64,000 nucleotides of DNA from assembly GCF_010548375.1 (NCBI RefSeq), contig NZ_JAAGLY010000017.1, forward strand, positions 124,001 to 188,000. Reading direction: 5' to 3'. Positions 56,673 through 64,000 of the stretch are shown here, piece after piece. The notes beneath the pieces are model-generated. The model was not told where the DNA came from, searched no databases, and saw nothing but the letters and a program-made list of their open reading frames with translations. Position 1 is the stretch's first letter. Each line of letters opens with the position of its first letter. A program made the translations under genes and the position numbers. This DNA comes from Streptomyces sp. SID13726. Its GTDB lineage: Bacteria; Actinomycetota; Actinomycetes; Streptomycetales; Streptomycetaceae.

Positions 56673-57036
56673 GGGGGCCTCTCCTCCGGTGCGGGAAGGG
56701 GGCCTCGGCGCACCCGACTCCGGCACCCGTGTCAGGACACCTCTCCCGGTTCCCCCATCCAGGTCTTCGACTCGCCCCGAGAGGCCCGAATCCGATGAAC
56801 GTGGGGCAGCCGTGTTCCGGCGACCGTTCGGCAGCCGCCGACCCGGTCCGTCAGGGCGACGGACCGGCACCCGGCGAACCAGCCGCGTGAACGACCGCGC
56901 CGAGCCGTTCGGAGACCATGGGCAGCGGTTTCCGTCGCCAGGGCGCCGACGGCGGGCGGCGGGCGTCGGCCGTCGGCCGTCGAGGACGGCATCGACCCGC
57001 CCCCGTCCGCCCCACGCGATCGGCGGCGACATCGCG
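56673..57036. other. Intergenic region (364 bp) between two minus-strand genes
   Basis: This region holds the promoter of the SRPBCC/molybdoenzyme operon and the trailer of the beta-helix gene. A perfect hairpin is at 56843-56867, and a short GTCGGCC triplet repeat lies near 56960. No convincing gene is seen. Confidence 0.4.
56843..56867. terminator. Hairpin downstream of the beta-helix gene
   Basis: Perfect 10-bp arms CCGGTCCGTC and GACGGACCGG surround AGGGC. It lies about 170 bp after the beta-helix stop. It may terminate that transcript, but the distance makes this uncertain. Confidence 0.5.
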
Positions 57037-59031
57037 TCACGGCAGGCCCAGCTGTCGGCGGTAGGACGGGAGGAGACCGGCGTTCGCCAGGACGGCGGCG
57101 CAGGCGGTGTCGACGGCGCAGGCCGGGCCGGGGTCGTGGGGAGGCAGCAGGGTGTTGCCGGTGAAAGTGAGGCGGTGGGGGTCGCCGCACCCCTCGTCCG
57201 GGTGCTGCGCGTCGGCCGGGGGCCAGGCTCCGGGGAAGTCCCGTCGTGCGAGCCACGCGGGCACGGTGTCGTCCCAGAAGTTGCCGCGGTAGCGCACGTT
57301 CTGGACGGGCCGGCCGCCCCATTCCTCGCTGCAGCCACCGATGGAGGCCACGTAGTCGTAGACCGCGTTGCGGTCCACGGAGACCCAGTTGGTGCTGTCG
57401 TCGGTGTAGATCCCGACGTTCCAGTCGCCGTGCTTGCTGTCGGTGACCGCGTTGCCGCTGACGACGGCCCCGTCGGCGAAGGAGCCGCCCTGTTCGCCGC
57501 GCAGGTAGATGCCGCCTCCGTCCTGGAGGAGACGGTTCGTGGCGAAGACGCGGTTGTCGAGGATGCGGTTGCGGCGCATGATGCCCCGCAGGTCGTCGCT
57601 GGGCCCGGAGAGGATGCCGGTGTAGGGCACGCTGTCGACCTGGTTGTGCGCGATGGTCGTCTCCTGGGTCGCGGTGTCCCAGATGCCGGAGGCCGCGTGG
57701 TACTCCGCTCCGATGTGATGGATCCAGTTGTTGGTGATGCGGTTGCCGCGGTTGGTCCCCTTCCGGTCGGGTGGGACCACCCCCATCAGGATGCCCCCGT
57801 CGGAGACGTCGGTGATGACGTTGCCGTCGACGACGTTGTGCGAGCTGTTCCCGGACAGCTCCAGCGCCTGGGCGCCCAGGTGGGTGAACCGGTTGCCCTC
57901 GAAGGTGAGCCGCTCGGCGGTGCGGAAGGCGACGGCGCCGGGCACCGTGAGCAGCTGTGCGTCCTCGCCCTGCCCCGGCCGCAGGTACATGCTCCACGCG
58001 GAGGGGAAGCCGGCGGGTCCGCTGGGTGCCCGCCAGGTGGCGTGGGCGAAGGTCAGGCCGCGGAACCCGATGTCGTGGAGGGGACGGCCGGGTCGGCCCG
58101 TGCCGGTGACCAGGTTCTCGAGGACCGGGGCGACCACGCTGATCCGGCGCATGTCCTCCCCGGGGCGCGGAGCGTAGAGCAGTTGGTGGTGTCCGGGCCG
58201 GGAGCGGTCGAGATACCAGCTGCCGGGCTTGCGCCCGAAGCTGGGGGAGTTCTCCACACTGGTCGGCGCTTCGAGTAACTCCTTTCCCCCGTACAGCTGT
58301 TGAGCCAGATCCCAGCACGGCTGATCCATGGTGATCGTGGTCCGTCCGGCGCTCGCGGAGACTCCCGAGACACCGCAACGGCCCTCGACGTAGCCGGACC
58401 GGTAGACGAACTCGATGTCGCCGGGGTTCCGCCAGCCGCGCGGGACGGCGCTGGTGGTGACATAGCCGCTGCCGGTCGCTTCAAGCGTGCCGGGGAAGCC
58501 GGCGCCGTCTCGCGTGAGCCGGGCGGCGCGCCGGTTCCCGACATAGAGCTGGCGGGTCTCGAGCCCGCCCACGTCCGCACGCCAGAATCCCTTCAGCCGC
58601 GGGTCCGGCCGCCACCCGGAGATCTGACGGCCACCGCTGATGGTCACCCGCTCCTGCCGTGGCGTCCCGTAGCCGTACGCCTGATAGATCACCCGGTGTC
58701 CGCCCCGGCCGGAGTCCCCCGAGGCCTCCGACAGGCGCAGCGGCGCCTTCAGCCGGTAGGTCCCGCCGCGCAGGTTCACCACCAGGTCCGACGTCATGCG
58801 CGGCGCACGGGCGCGTACGGCCTGTTGTGCGCGCGCCGGTGTGGCGAAGGGACGTTGCGGGGTGCCGGGCCAGGAGTCCTTGCCCCACGGGGCGACGTAC
58901 AGCTCCACAGGAGGCGCCCCGGCGGCCGGTGAGGCCACCGCAGGAGTTGGCACGGCCGCCATCGACAGCCCGATCACCACCGCCGCGCGCGTCGCCACGC
59001 CTGCCCTCGTCCGAGTACGGAAGATCGCCAT
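57037..59031 (-). CDS. Secreted right-handed beta-helix protein (polysaccharide-active type)
   Basis: The 664-residue protein has a Sec signal (about 1-38) and the opening VELYVAPWGKDSWPGTPQRPFATPARAQ, characteristic of secreted parallel beta-helix carbohydrate enzymes (GH141-like or lyase-like). The helix repeats contain many Asn-rich turns (GNSSHNVVDGNVITDVSDGG, GNRITNNWIHHIGAEY, MRRNRILDNRVFATN). It probably acts on a plant or algal polysaccharide, with activity unproven. The ATG at 59031 has GAGGAGGCGG upstream. It is divergent from the M4 protease gene across a 376-bp region. Confidence 0.85.
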   Translation of the reverse strand: MAIFRTRTRAGVATRAAVVIGLSMAAVPTPAVASPAAGAPPVELYVAPWGKDSWPGTPQRPFATPARAQQAVRARAPRMTSDLVVNLRGGTYRLKAPLRLSEASGDSGRGGHRVIYQAYGYGTPRQERVTISGGRQISGWRPDPRLKGFWRADVGGLETRQLYVGNRRAARLTRDGAGFPGTLEATGSGYVTTSAVPRGWRNPGDIEFVYRSGYVEGRCGVSGVSASAGRTTITMDQPCWDLAQQLYGGKELLEAPTSVENSPSFGRKPGSWYLDRSRPGHHQLLYAPRPGEDMRRISVVAPVLENLVTGTGRPGRPLHDIGFRGLTFAHATWRAPSGPAGFPSAWSMYLRPGQGEDAQLLTVPGAVAFRTAERLTFEGNRFTHLGAQALELSGNSSHNVVDGNVITDVSDGGILMGVVPPDRKGTNRGNRITNNWIHHIGAEYHAASGIWDTATQETTIAHNQVDSVPYTGILSGPSDDLRGIMRRNRILDNRVFATNRLLQDGGGIYLRGEQGGSFADGAVVSGNAVTDSKHGDWNVGIYTDDSTNWVSVDRNAVYDYVASIGGCSEEWGGRPVQNVRYRGNFWDDTVPAWLARRDFPGAWPPADAQHPDEGCGDPHRLTFTGNTLLPPHDPGPACAVDTACAAVLANAGLLPSYRRQLGLP

Positions 59032-59407
59032 GCCGCCTCCTCGACGTACGGAGCTCCAGCCTGGGGCGGCGGGTGTTCGTGCGCAGTCGTCCAGAGGTAG
59101 CGACCTCGTCGACCAAAGTCGCCGAGAGGCCGGAAACCGGCGTCGCGTGTACCGATTTGCCGGGGCTGGGCTGGCCAAAACAAGCCGTTGGCTTGACGCT
59201 CTCATGACAAATGCACAGGCGTGATGTCACCCTTCTCCAGTCGTTCACAGTTTCTTGACAGTTTCCACACGCGGCAGATCCGCGTTCGCCACCCCCCACC
59301 TCCTTCCACCCGCATGCCGTGCAGCACTCCGGACCGGCGCACCCCGCCGCTCCGACCCGTCCGCGGCCCCCACCCCAGGCCGGGCCGTCGTACCGAAGGA
59401 GAAGTCG
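59032..59407. other. Divergent promoter region (376 bp) of beta-helix and M4 protease genes
   Basis: This is a comparatively AT-rich stretch around 59160-59280. A TTGACA hexamer at 59255-59260 could be a -35 box for the protease gene, but no good -10 is seen 17-18 bp on. The protease TTG start is preceded by AAGGAG. Confidence 0.45.
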
Positions 59408-61675
59408 TTGTCCCTGCAACACCGTGCTCTCACGCGGCGCAGACGCGCCGCCGCCCTCGCCCTCACGGCGATCGGGTCCCTCCTCGCTCTGGCGGCCCCG
59501 GGACCCGCCGCCGCGGCCCCGGCCGACCCGGCTCCCGCGAAGATCACCGCCACGCCCCGGGCCGGTGCGGCCCAGACCGCCCTGAGCCCCGCCCACCGCA
59601 CCGCCCTGATCAGGAGCGCCCAGTCCGCGGCGCCCGGGACCGCACAGCGCATAGGCCTCGGCGCCAAGGAAAAGCTCGTGGTGAAGGACGTCGTCACCGA
59701 CGCCGACGGCACCACGCACACCCGTTACGAGCGCACCTACGCAGGACTGCCGGTCCTCGGCGGCGACCTCGTCGTCCACGACGGCAGCGGTCGTACGACC
59801 GTCACGAAGGCGAGCACGGCACGCCTTGCGGTACCCACCCTCAGCCCGAGGATCACGGCTGCCGGCGCCACCGACAAGGCCCTCGCCGCCTCGAAGAAGG
59901 ATCACGTCAGCGGCTCCGAGGTGGACAACGCCTCCCGCCGGGTGATCTGGGCCGGCAGCGGCAAGCCCGTGCTGGCCTGGGAGACCGTCGTCGAAGGCGT
60001 TCAGCCCGACGGCACGCCCAGCGAGCTCCAGGTCGTCACCGACGCCGCCACCGGCAAGGAACTCCTGAGCGCCGAGAAGGTGCACACCGGCGAGGGCACC
60101 GGGCAGTACGTCGGCACGGTCCCGCTCGGCACGACCCGGTCCGGATCGACGTACCAGCTCACCGACCCCGACCGCGCCGGCCACAAGACGTACGACCTCA
60201 ACCAGGGCACCTCGGGCACCGGCACCCTCTTCACGGACGACAACGATGTCTGGGGCAACGGCCTGCCCTCCAACCGTCAGACGGCGGGCGTCGACGTGGC
60301 CTTCGGGGCCGCGGCCACCTGGGACTTCTACAAGGAGGCCTACGGCCGCAACGGCATCCGCAACGACGGCGTCGCCGCCTACAGCCGTGCCCACTACGGC
60401 AGCAACTACGTCAACGCCTTCTGGCAGGACTCCTGCTTCTGCATGACGTACGGCGACGGCTCGGGCAACACCCACCCGCTGACCGCGCTCGACGTGGCCG
60501 CCCATGAGATGAGCCACGGCGTCACCGCCGCCACCGCGGGCCTCGTCTACTCGGGCGAGTCGGGCGGCCTGAACGAGGCGACCTCCGACATCTTCGCCGC
60601 CGCCGTCGAGTTCCACGAGAACCTCGCGGCCGACCCCGCCGACTACCTCGTCGGCGAGAAGATCGACATCAACGGCGACGGCACCCCGCTGCGTTACATG
60701 GACAAGCCCTCCAAGGACGGTGACTCCAGGGACAGTTGGAGCTCCGGCCTGGGCGGCCTCGACGTCCACTACTCCTCCGGCCCCGCGAACCACTTCTTCT
60801 ACCTGCTCTCGGAGGGCAGCGGCGCCAAGACCGTCAACGGCGTCTCCTACGACAGCCCGACCTCCGACGGCCGCCCCGTCACCGGCATCGGCATCGAGAA
60901 CGCGGCGGCCATCTGGTACCGAGCCCTCACCACCTACATGACCTCGACGACCGACTACGCCGGCGCCCGCACCGCCACCCTGTCGGCCGCCGCCGACCTG
61001 TTCGGCTCCTACAGCCCGACCTACCTCGCCGTCGCCGACGCCTGGGCCGCGATCAACGTCGGCAACCGCATCGCCCTCGGCATCAACCTCGCCCCGCTCG
61101 CCGACCAGGTCAGCGGCGTCAACCAGGTGGTCGGCCTCCAGGTGGACGCGTACACCACCAACACCGGTTCCTCGCTGACCTACGAGGCCACCGGCCTGCC
61201 CGACGGCCTGTCCATCAGCCCGAGCGGCCTGATCAGCGGCACCCCGACCACCCTCGGCACCGGCGACGTCACGGTGACGGTGACCGACACCACCGGGGCG
61301 AGCGCCTCGGACACCTTCAGCTGGCAGATCGCCTTCGTCTACGCCAACGCCTCCCGCGTGGACATCCCCGACAACGGGGCCGCCGTGGAGTCCCCGGTGA
61401 CCATCACCGGCCGCGACGGCAACGCCTCCACGACCACCAGGGTCTACGTCAACATCGTCCACACCTACCGCGGCGACCTGACCGTCGACCTCGTCGGCCC
61501 CGACGGCACCGTCCACTCCCTGCTCAACCGCAGCGGCGGCTCCGCCGACAACGTCGACCAGACCTTCACGGTCGACGCCTCCGCGCAGCCGATCAACGGC
61601 ACCTGGAAGCTGCGGGTGCAGGACCGGGCGTCCATCGACGTCGGGTACGTCGCGCGCTGGCAGCTGACACCGTGA
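59408..61675 (+). CDS. Secreted M4-family (thermolysin-like) metalloprotease
   Basis: The 755-residue preproprotein has a Sec signal (about 1-37), FTP and PepSY propeptide domains, and the M4 catalytic domain. The zinc motif HEMSH (near residue 366) and the third ligand Glu in GGLNEATSD (near 393) are present. A He_PIG Ig-like module (about 560-640) and a C-terminal P/proprotein-convertase domain (about 655-750; YRGDLTVDLVGPDGTV) follow. It degrades extracellular protein. The TTG at 59408 is preferred because AAGGAG lies seven bases upstream and a standard signal peptide begins there. Confidence 0.93.
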   Translation: MSLQHRALTRRRRAAALALTAIGSLLALAAPGPAAAAPADPAPAKITATPRAGAAQTALSPAHRTALIRSAQSAAPGTAQRIGLGAKEKLVVKDVVTDADGTTHTRYERTYAGLPVLGGDLVVHDGSGRTTVTKASTARLAVPTLSPRITAAGATDKALAASKKDHVSGSEVDNASRRVIWAGSGKPVLAWETVVEGVQPDGTPSELQVVTDAATGKELLSAEKVHTGEGTGQYVGTVPLGTTRSGSTYQLTDPDRAGHKTYDLNQGTSGTGTLFTDDNDVWGNGLPSNRQTAGVDVAFGAAATWDFYKEAYGRNGIRNDGVAAYSRAHYGSNYVNAFWQDSCFCMTYGDGSGNTHPLTALDVAAHEMSHGVTAATAGLVYSGESGGLNEATSDIFAAAVEFHENLAADPADYLVGEKIDINGDGTPLRYMDKPSKDGDSRDSWSSGLGGLDVHYSSGPANHFFYLLSEGSGAKTVNGVSYDSPTSDGRPVTGIGIENAAAIWYRALTTYMTSTTDYAGARTATLSAAADLFGSYSPTYLAVADAWAAINVGNRIALGINLAPLADQVSGVNQVVGLQVDAYTTNTGSSLTYEATGLPDGLSISPSGLISGTPTTLGTGDVTVTVTDTTGASASDTFSWQIAFVYANASRVDIPDNGAAVESPVTITGRDGNASTTTRVYVNIVHTYRGDLTVDLVGPDGTVHSLLNRSGGSADNVDQTFTVDASAQPINGTWKLRVQDRASIDVGYVARWQLTP

Positions 61676-61698
61676 CGCGATGACTCCCCGACCTTCTT

Positions 61699-61723
61699 GA
61701 GGACCACCCGCTCGGAGGTCCTC
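61699..61723 (+). terminator. Short hairpin after the M4 protease gene
   Basis: GAGGACC and GGTCCTC pair around an 11-base loop, 23 bp after the stop. It may act together with the longer hairpin that follows. Confidence 0.4.
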
Positions 61724-61744
61724 GGGGGTTTCCGACGACAGCCA

Positions 61745-61778
61745 GGAGCCCCGGCCGACGCGAGTCGGCCGGGGCTCC
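61745..61778. terminator. Strong hairpin between M4 protease and isomerase genes
   Basis: Perfect 15-bp arms GGAGCCCCGGCCGAC and GTCGGCCGGGGCTCC flank GCGA. It sits between convergent stops (61675 and 61864) and can serve both directions. It has no U-tract. Confidence 0.85.
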
Positions 61779-61863
61779 GCTCGCGCCTCTGAGACGACTC
61801 GCTCCCCACCAATTGCGGTCTCACGTCGCTGCGTTGAAATCCGAAGGCGGTCCGTTCGCTCGG

Positions 61864-62637
61864 CTACGGCGCTGTGAACAGGGTGGGGAAGCGCAGGCCC
61901 AGCCACGGTTTGCGGCCCCAGACGACGACCTTGGCGCGAGCCATGACGCTGGGGATGGTGCAGCGGCCCAGGGCGAGGAGGAGGAAGGCGACGGGGTCGA
62001 TGGCTATCGTGCAATCGGGCCGCCGGGGAGGGGTGTCGGTGACCGTGGGCACGCCGTTCGCGAAGTCGACGGCGAAGCGGTCGCGGCCGATCCGCAGCAG
62101 GTAGCAGGCACGGTGGCCGGCCGCGCCCGAGTTCACCACGCGCGGCATGGCCTGTCGCATGAAGGGCAACGTGAAGGCGACGACGTCCCGCTCGACCATG
62201 TGGGGCCCGCGCAGCGCCACCGCGATGTCGTACCCGTGCCCGAGCAGATGCGTGAGCAGGTACGAGCCCAGGGTGGCCAGGTCCATCGGCCCCATCGGCG
62301 TCAGCACCGCCTCGTGCGGACCACGGACGGCTGCGGCCGCGACGAAGGCCCGGGCCCCGTCCGTGATCTCCGCGCCGAGGATCGCCGGATCCCGCTGCGG
62401 GAAGGCGTCCAGGGCCGCACGGTTGGCCGCCGCGAGTCCGCTCGGCGTCCCGTCGCCGTAAGGGCGCTCCTCACCCGCTCCGATGTCCGCCATCAGCTTC
62501 CCCGCCAGAGCGAGGTGCGCCGCCGCCTCTCCCACGGTCCACTCCGCGCCCGGCAGCGGCGTCCGCGGGTCGGCCCCCGCGCCCAGCAGTTCCGCGATCC
62601 GCTCGGCAGTGCCGACGATGGCATCCTCGGGTGTCAT
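61864..62637 (-). CDS. Maleylpyruvate isomerase-family protein (mycothiol-dependent type) with SCP2-like domain
   Basis: The 257-residue protein has an N-terminal DinB/MDMPI helical bundle (AEWTVGEAAAHLALAGKLMA; YLLTHLLGHGYDIAVAL). Its His residues are the usual metal ligands. A C-terminal SCP2-like domain follows (DFANGVPTVTDTPPRRPDCT). Many actinomycete members are mycothiol-dependent enzymes. The specific substrate is unknown. The ATG at 62637 has only weak ribosome-binding sequence. The TetR gene lies 131 bp upstream on the same strand. Confidence 0.85.
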   Translation of the reverse strand: MTPEDAIVGTAERIAELLGAGADPRTPLPGAEWTVGEAAAHLALAGKLMADIGAGEERPYGDGTPSGLAAANRAALDAFPQRDPAILGAEITDGARAFVAAAAVRGPHEAVLTPMGPMDLATLGSYLLTHLLGHGYDIAVALRGPHMVERDVVAFTLPFMRQAMPRVVNSGAAGHRACYLLRIGRDRFAVDFANGVPTVTDTPPRRPDCTIAIDPVAFLLLALGRCTIPSVMARAKVVVWGRKPWLGLRFPTLFTAP

Positions 62638-62768
62638 GCGCGCGATCGTGGCCTCGCCCGGACTCGCTGTCCAGAGCCGTGTCGGTCCCGATGTCTGCCG
62701 CACTCCGCCTCGACTGCGTGTCAGCGGACGTCGTGCGCCGTCGACCACGCGCCCCAGGTACTGCGGCC

Positions 62769-63470
62769 TCACGCCCCCGCTTGCAGGCGAAGGCCCGCCA
62801 GGGTCAGTTCCAGGGCGGAGCGGAACTGGTCGACGTCCTCGTGGCCGTCGAACTCGTCGACGATCTCGTGCAGGAACGGGAACTCCTGAGGGTCGAGGTC
62901 CCGCCAGTCCTGGGCGACGCGGTGGAGGTATTCGTCGCGGTCGACGTCACCGTCGAGCATCTCCTGGGTCGGTTCCTGGCCGAGGTCGACGGCGGAACCG
63001 ACGACGACTCCGACGACGGCGGACACCGCGTGGAACCGCTGGGACGCGGTGAGGTTCAGGCGGAGGGTCTGCCGGCCGAGCATCTCGTACAGGCCCAAGG
63101 TGTGGATCTGGATGCTGGCGTTGCGCATGAAGTACGCGCTCATCCAGGGACGTCGCACGATCGCGTCGAACAAGGTGATGGCCATGGCGCGGAGATCGTC
63201 GATCGGGTCGTCGCTGCGGGGGAGCTTCTCGATGTCGGCCAGGACGGGGCCCATGGCGTGGTCGGCGGCCCGGTCGAGGAGTTCGTCCTTGTTGGCGACG
63301 TACCAGTAGATGCTGGCGACGCCGCCGCCCAGGCGCTGGGCCAGCGCCCGGAAGGTGAGGGCCGGGGCTCCCGCCTCGTCGAGCAGGGCCACCGCCTCGG
63401 CCAGGACCGACTCCATGGAGTGCGAAGCCCGTCGGCGTCCCCCGCCGGAGCGGCTCTGCTGGCGTGTCAC
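62769..63470 (-). CDS. TetR-family regulator with TetR(class A-like) C-terminal domain
   Basis: The 233-residue protein has a basic N-terminus, a helix-turn-helix (about 20-68; ALTFRALAQRLGGGVASIYW, YVANKDELLDRAAD) and a TetR_C_1-type ligand domain (DDLRAMAITLFDAIVRRPWM). This is the class that controls tetracycline-type efflux pumps. The GTG at 63470 has AAGGGAT upstream. It is divergent from a drug-efflux MFS gene, and three dyads with the same core lie between them. Confidence 0.9.
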   Translation of the reverse strand: MTRQQSRSGGGRRRASHSMESVLAEAVALLDEAGAPALTFRALAQRLGGGVASIYWYVANKDELLDRAADHAMGPVLADIEKLPRSDDPIDDLRAMAITLFDAIVRRPWMSAYFMRNASIQIHTLGLYEMLGRQTLRLNLTASQRFHAVSAVVGVVVGSAVDLGQEPTQEMLDGDVDRDEYLHRVAQDWRDLDPQEFPFLHEIVDEFDGHEDVDQFRSALELTLAGLRLQAGA

Positions 63471-63498
63471 GGCTTGATCCCTTCGCGTATTGCATCGT

Positions 63499-63515
63499 AT
63501 CGAACGTTGTTCTAT
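63499..63515. promoter_or_regulatory. Operator-like dyad 1 (TetR/MFS intergenic)
   Basis: ATCGAACGTTGTTCTAT has 7-bp arms with six of seven pairs matching around GTT. It shares the ATCGAAC-N3-GTTCGAT core with two further copies. It is closest to the TetR start. Confidence 0.7.
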
Positions 63516-63523
63516 CGTACCGC

Positions 63524-63540
63524 ATCGTACGCCGTTCGAT
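63524..63540. promoter_or_regulatory. Operator-like dyad 2 (TetR/MFS intergenic)
   Basis: ATCGTACGCCGTTCGAT has six of seven arm pairs around GCC. It is centred 25 bp from dyad 1 and 18 bp from dyad 3. Confidence 0.65.
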
Positions 63541-63541
63541 A

Positions 63542-63558
63542 ACCGAACCTTGTTCGAT
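63542..63558. promoter_or_regulatory. Operator-like dyad 3 (TetR/MFS intergenic)
   Basis: ACCGAACCTTGTTCGAT has six of seven arm pairs around CTT. It ends 11 bp before the MFS start codon, so occupancy would block that gene directly. Confidence 0.7.
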
Positions 63559-63569
63559 CGGGGCTCGTC

Positions 63570-64000
63570 ATGACCACTACGTCGCTGCACACACCCGCAC
63601 GCACCTATCCGTCCCTGCGCGCTGCCTGGATTCCCCTCGCCGCCCTCTGCCTGGCCTTCTTCGTCGAAATGGTCGACAACACGCTGCTGTCGATCGCCCT
63701 GCCCACGATCGGCCGCGATCTCGGCAGCGGGACGACCGCCCTGCAATGGGTCACCGGCGCCTACTCACTGACCTTCGGCGGACTGCTGCTCACCGCCGGA
63801 TCCATGGCCGACCGGCTCGGCCGACGACGCGTCCTGCTCATCGGGCTAGCTGCCTTCGGCTCGCTCAGTCTCTGCGTCGTCCTCGTCACCACAGCCGGCC
63901 AGCTCATCGCCCTGCGCGCCGCACTCGGCATAGCCGCCGCGGCGATGGCGCCGATCACGAACTCACTGGTCTTCCGTCTGTTCGACGACAAGGACCTGCG
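63570..64000 (+). CDS. MFS drug-efflux transporter, DHA2 type (cut by window end)
   Basis: Only the first 143 residues are in the window. They show a typical EmrB/QacA-type start: a polar N-terminus, a first helix with FFVEMVDNTLLSIALPTIG (motif D1-like), ALQWVTGAYSLTFGG, and the loop 2-3 motif GSMADRLGRRRVLLIG. The protein is probably a 14-helix proton-driven multidrug exporter. The ATG at 63570 has a weak GGGG ribosome site. It is divergent from a TetR-class repressor with three shared dyads between them. Confidence 0.9.
   Translation, partial: MTTTSLHTPARTYPSLRAAWIPLAALCLAFFVEMVDNTLLSIALPTIGRDLGSGTTALQWVTGAYSLTFGGLLLTAGSMADRLGRRRVLLIGLAAFGSLSLCVVLVTTAGQLIALRAALGIAAAAMAPITNSLVFRLFDDKDL

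Noticed and set aside
58481..62014. Minus-strand 1177-residue open frame
   Set aside because: It is antisense to the M4 protease and partly out of frame with the beta-helix gene. It has no motif and its composition is typical of GC-rich shadow frames.

Overview
The window is high-GC DNA (roughly 70% or more G+C by eye). It uses many GTG starts and a few TTG starts, has strong GGAGG-type ribosome binding sites, contains many secreted hydrolases with Tat or Sec signals, and is rich in SpoIIE-type (PP2C) phosphatases, STAS and RsbW-like regulators. This points to a Streptomyces or very close actinomycete chromosome. No rRNA, tRNA, CRISPR array, insertion sequence or prophage was seen, and the region reads as ordinary chromosome with about 50 genes.

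Layout. 1-11.5 kb: a carbohydrate block with a secreted GH43 enzyme (cut by the window edge), a tiny membrane protein, a Tat-secreted GH95 fucosidase-like enzyme, a PfkB sugar kinase whose 3' end runs into a 12-bp minisatellite, a DUF1801/AhpD-like pair divergent from an HTH-NB-ARC-TPR regulator, and a secreted GH16 enzyme. 11.8-15.2 kb: a compact signalling operon (receiver-PP2C, CHASE3 histidine kinase, Rcp1-like receiver) closed by a textbook terminator. 15.2-16.2 kb: a GH46 chitosanase whose Tat signal peptide and catalytic domain are in different frames. 16.2-22.9 kb: a basic small protein, a membrane protein with a degenerate Mrr-like fold, a PAS-GAF-PP2C phosphatase, a TerC-like DUF475 membrane protein, a DUF4097 lipoprotein and a secreted PI-PLC-like protein. 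23-27.8 kb: htpG, a GIY-YIG protein, and an overlapping lipid kinase/PAP2 phosphatase pair.

27.8-34.1 kb: a phosphoesterase with a sortase-like tail, efeO-efeB (iron uptake, without efeU), and a 3-hydroxyisobutyrate-dehydrogenase-like gene divergent from a TetR gene with two strong palindromes between them. 34.1-42.2 kb: a second regulatory block with an ANTAR-GAF-PAS-PP2C phosphatase, a 1425-residue hybrid kinase with a tandem HAMP array, a STAS anti-anti-sigma protein and an RsbW-like ATPase. 42.2-49.8 kb: a P-loop kinase, a truncated monooxygenase fragment, an acetate-type symporter with its DUF485 partner, a sirtuin, a HAD phosphatase, and an MFS/TetR divergent pair. 49.8-64 kb: a beta-lactamase-fold hydrolase, an MpaB-type oxygenase, a YdeP-type molybdoenzyme with an SRPBCC partner, a secreted beta-helix protein, a secreted M4 protease, a mycothiol-type isomerase, and a TetR/MFS divergent pair with three operator-like dyads.

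The main themes are secreted polysaccharide and protein degradation and an unusually dense set of partner-switching regulators: three PP2C phosphatases, two histidine kinases, one STAS protein and one anti-sigma-type ATPase within 31 kb, with no sigma factor gene alongside. I see no single obviously new multi-gene system. The most unusual items are the split-frame chitosanase, the 12-bp repeat array forming the PfkB tail, the HAMP array with a 140-bp perfect internal repeat, and several strong operator palindromes next to their likely regulators.
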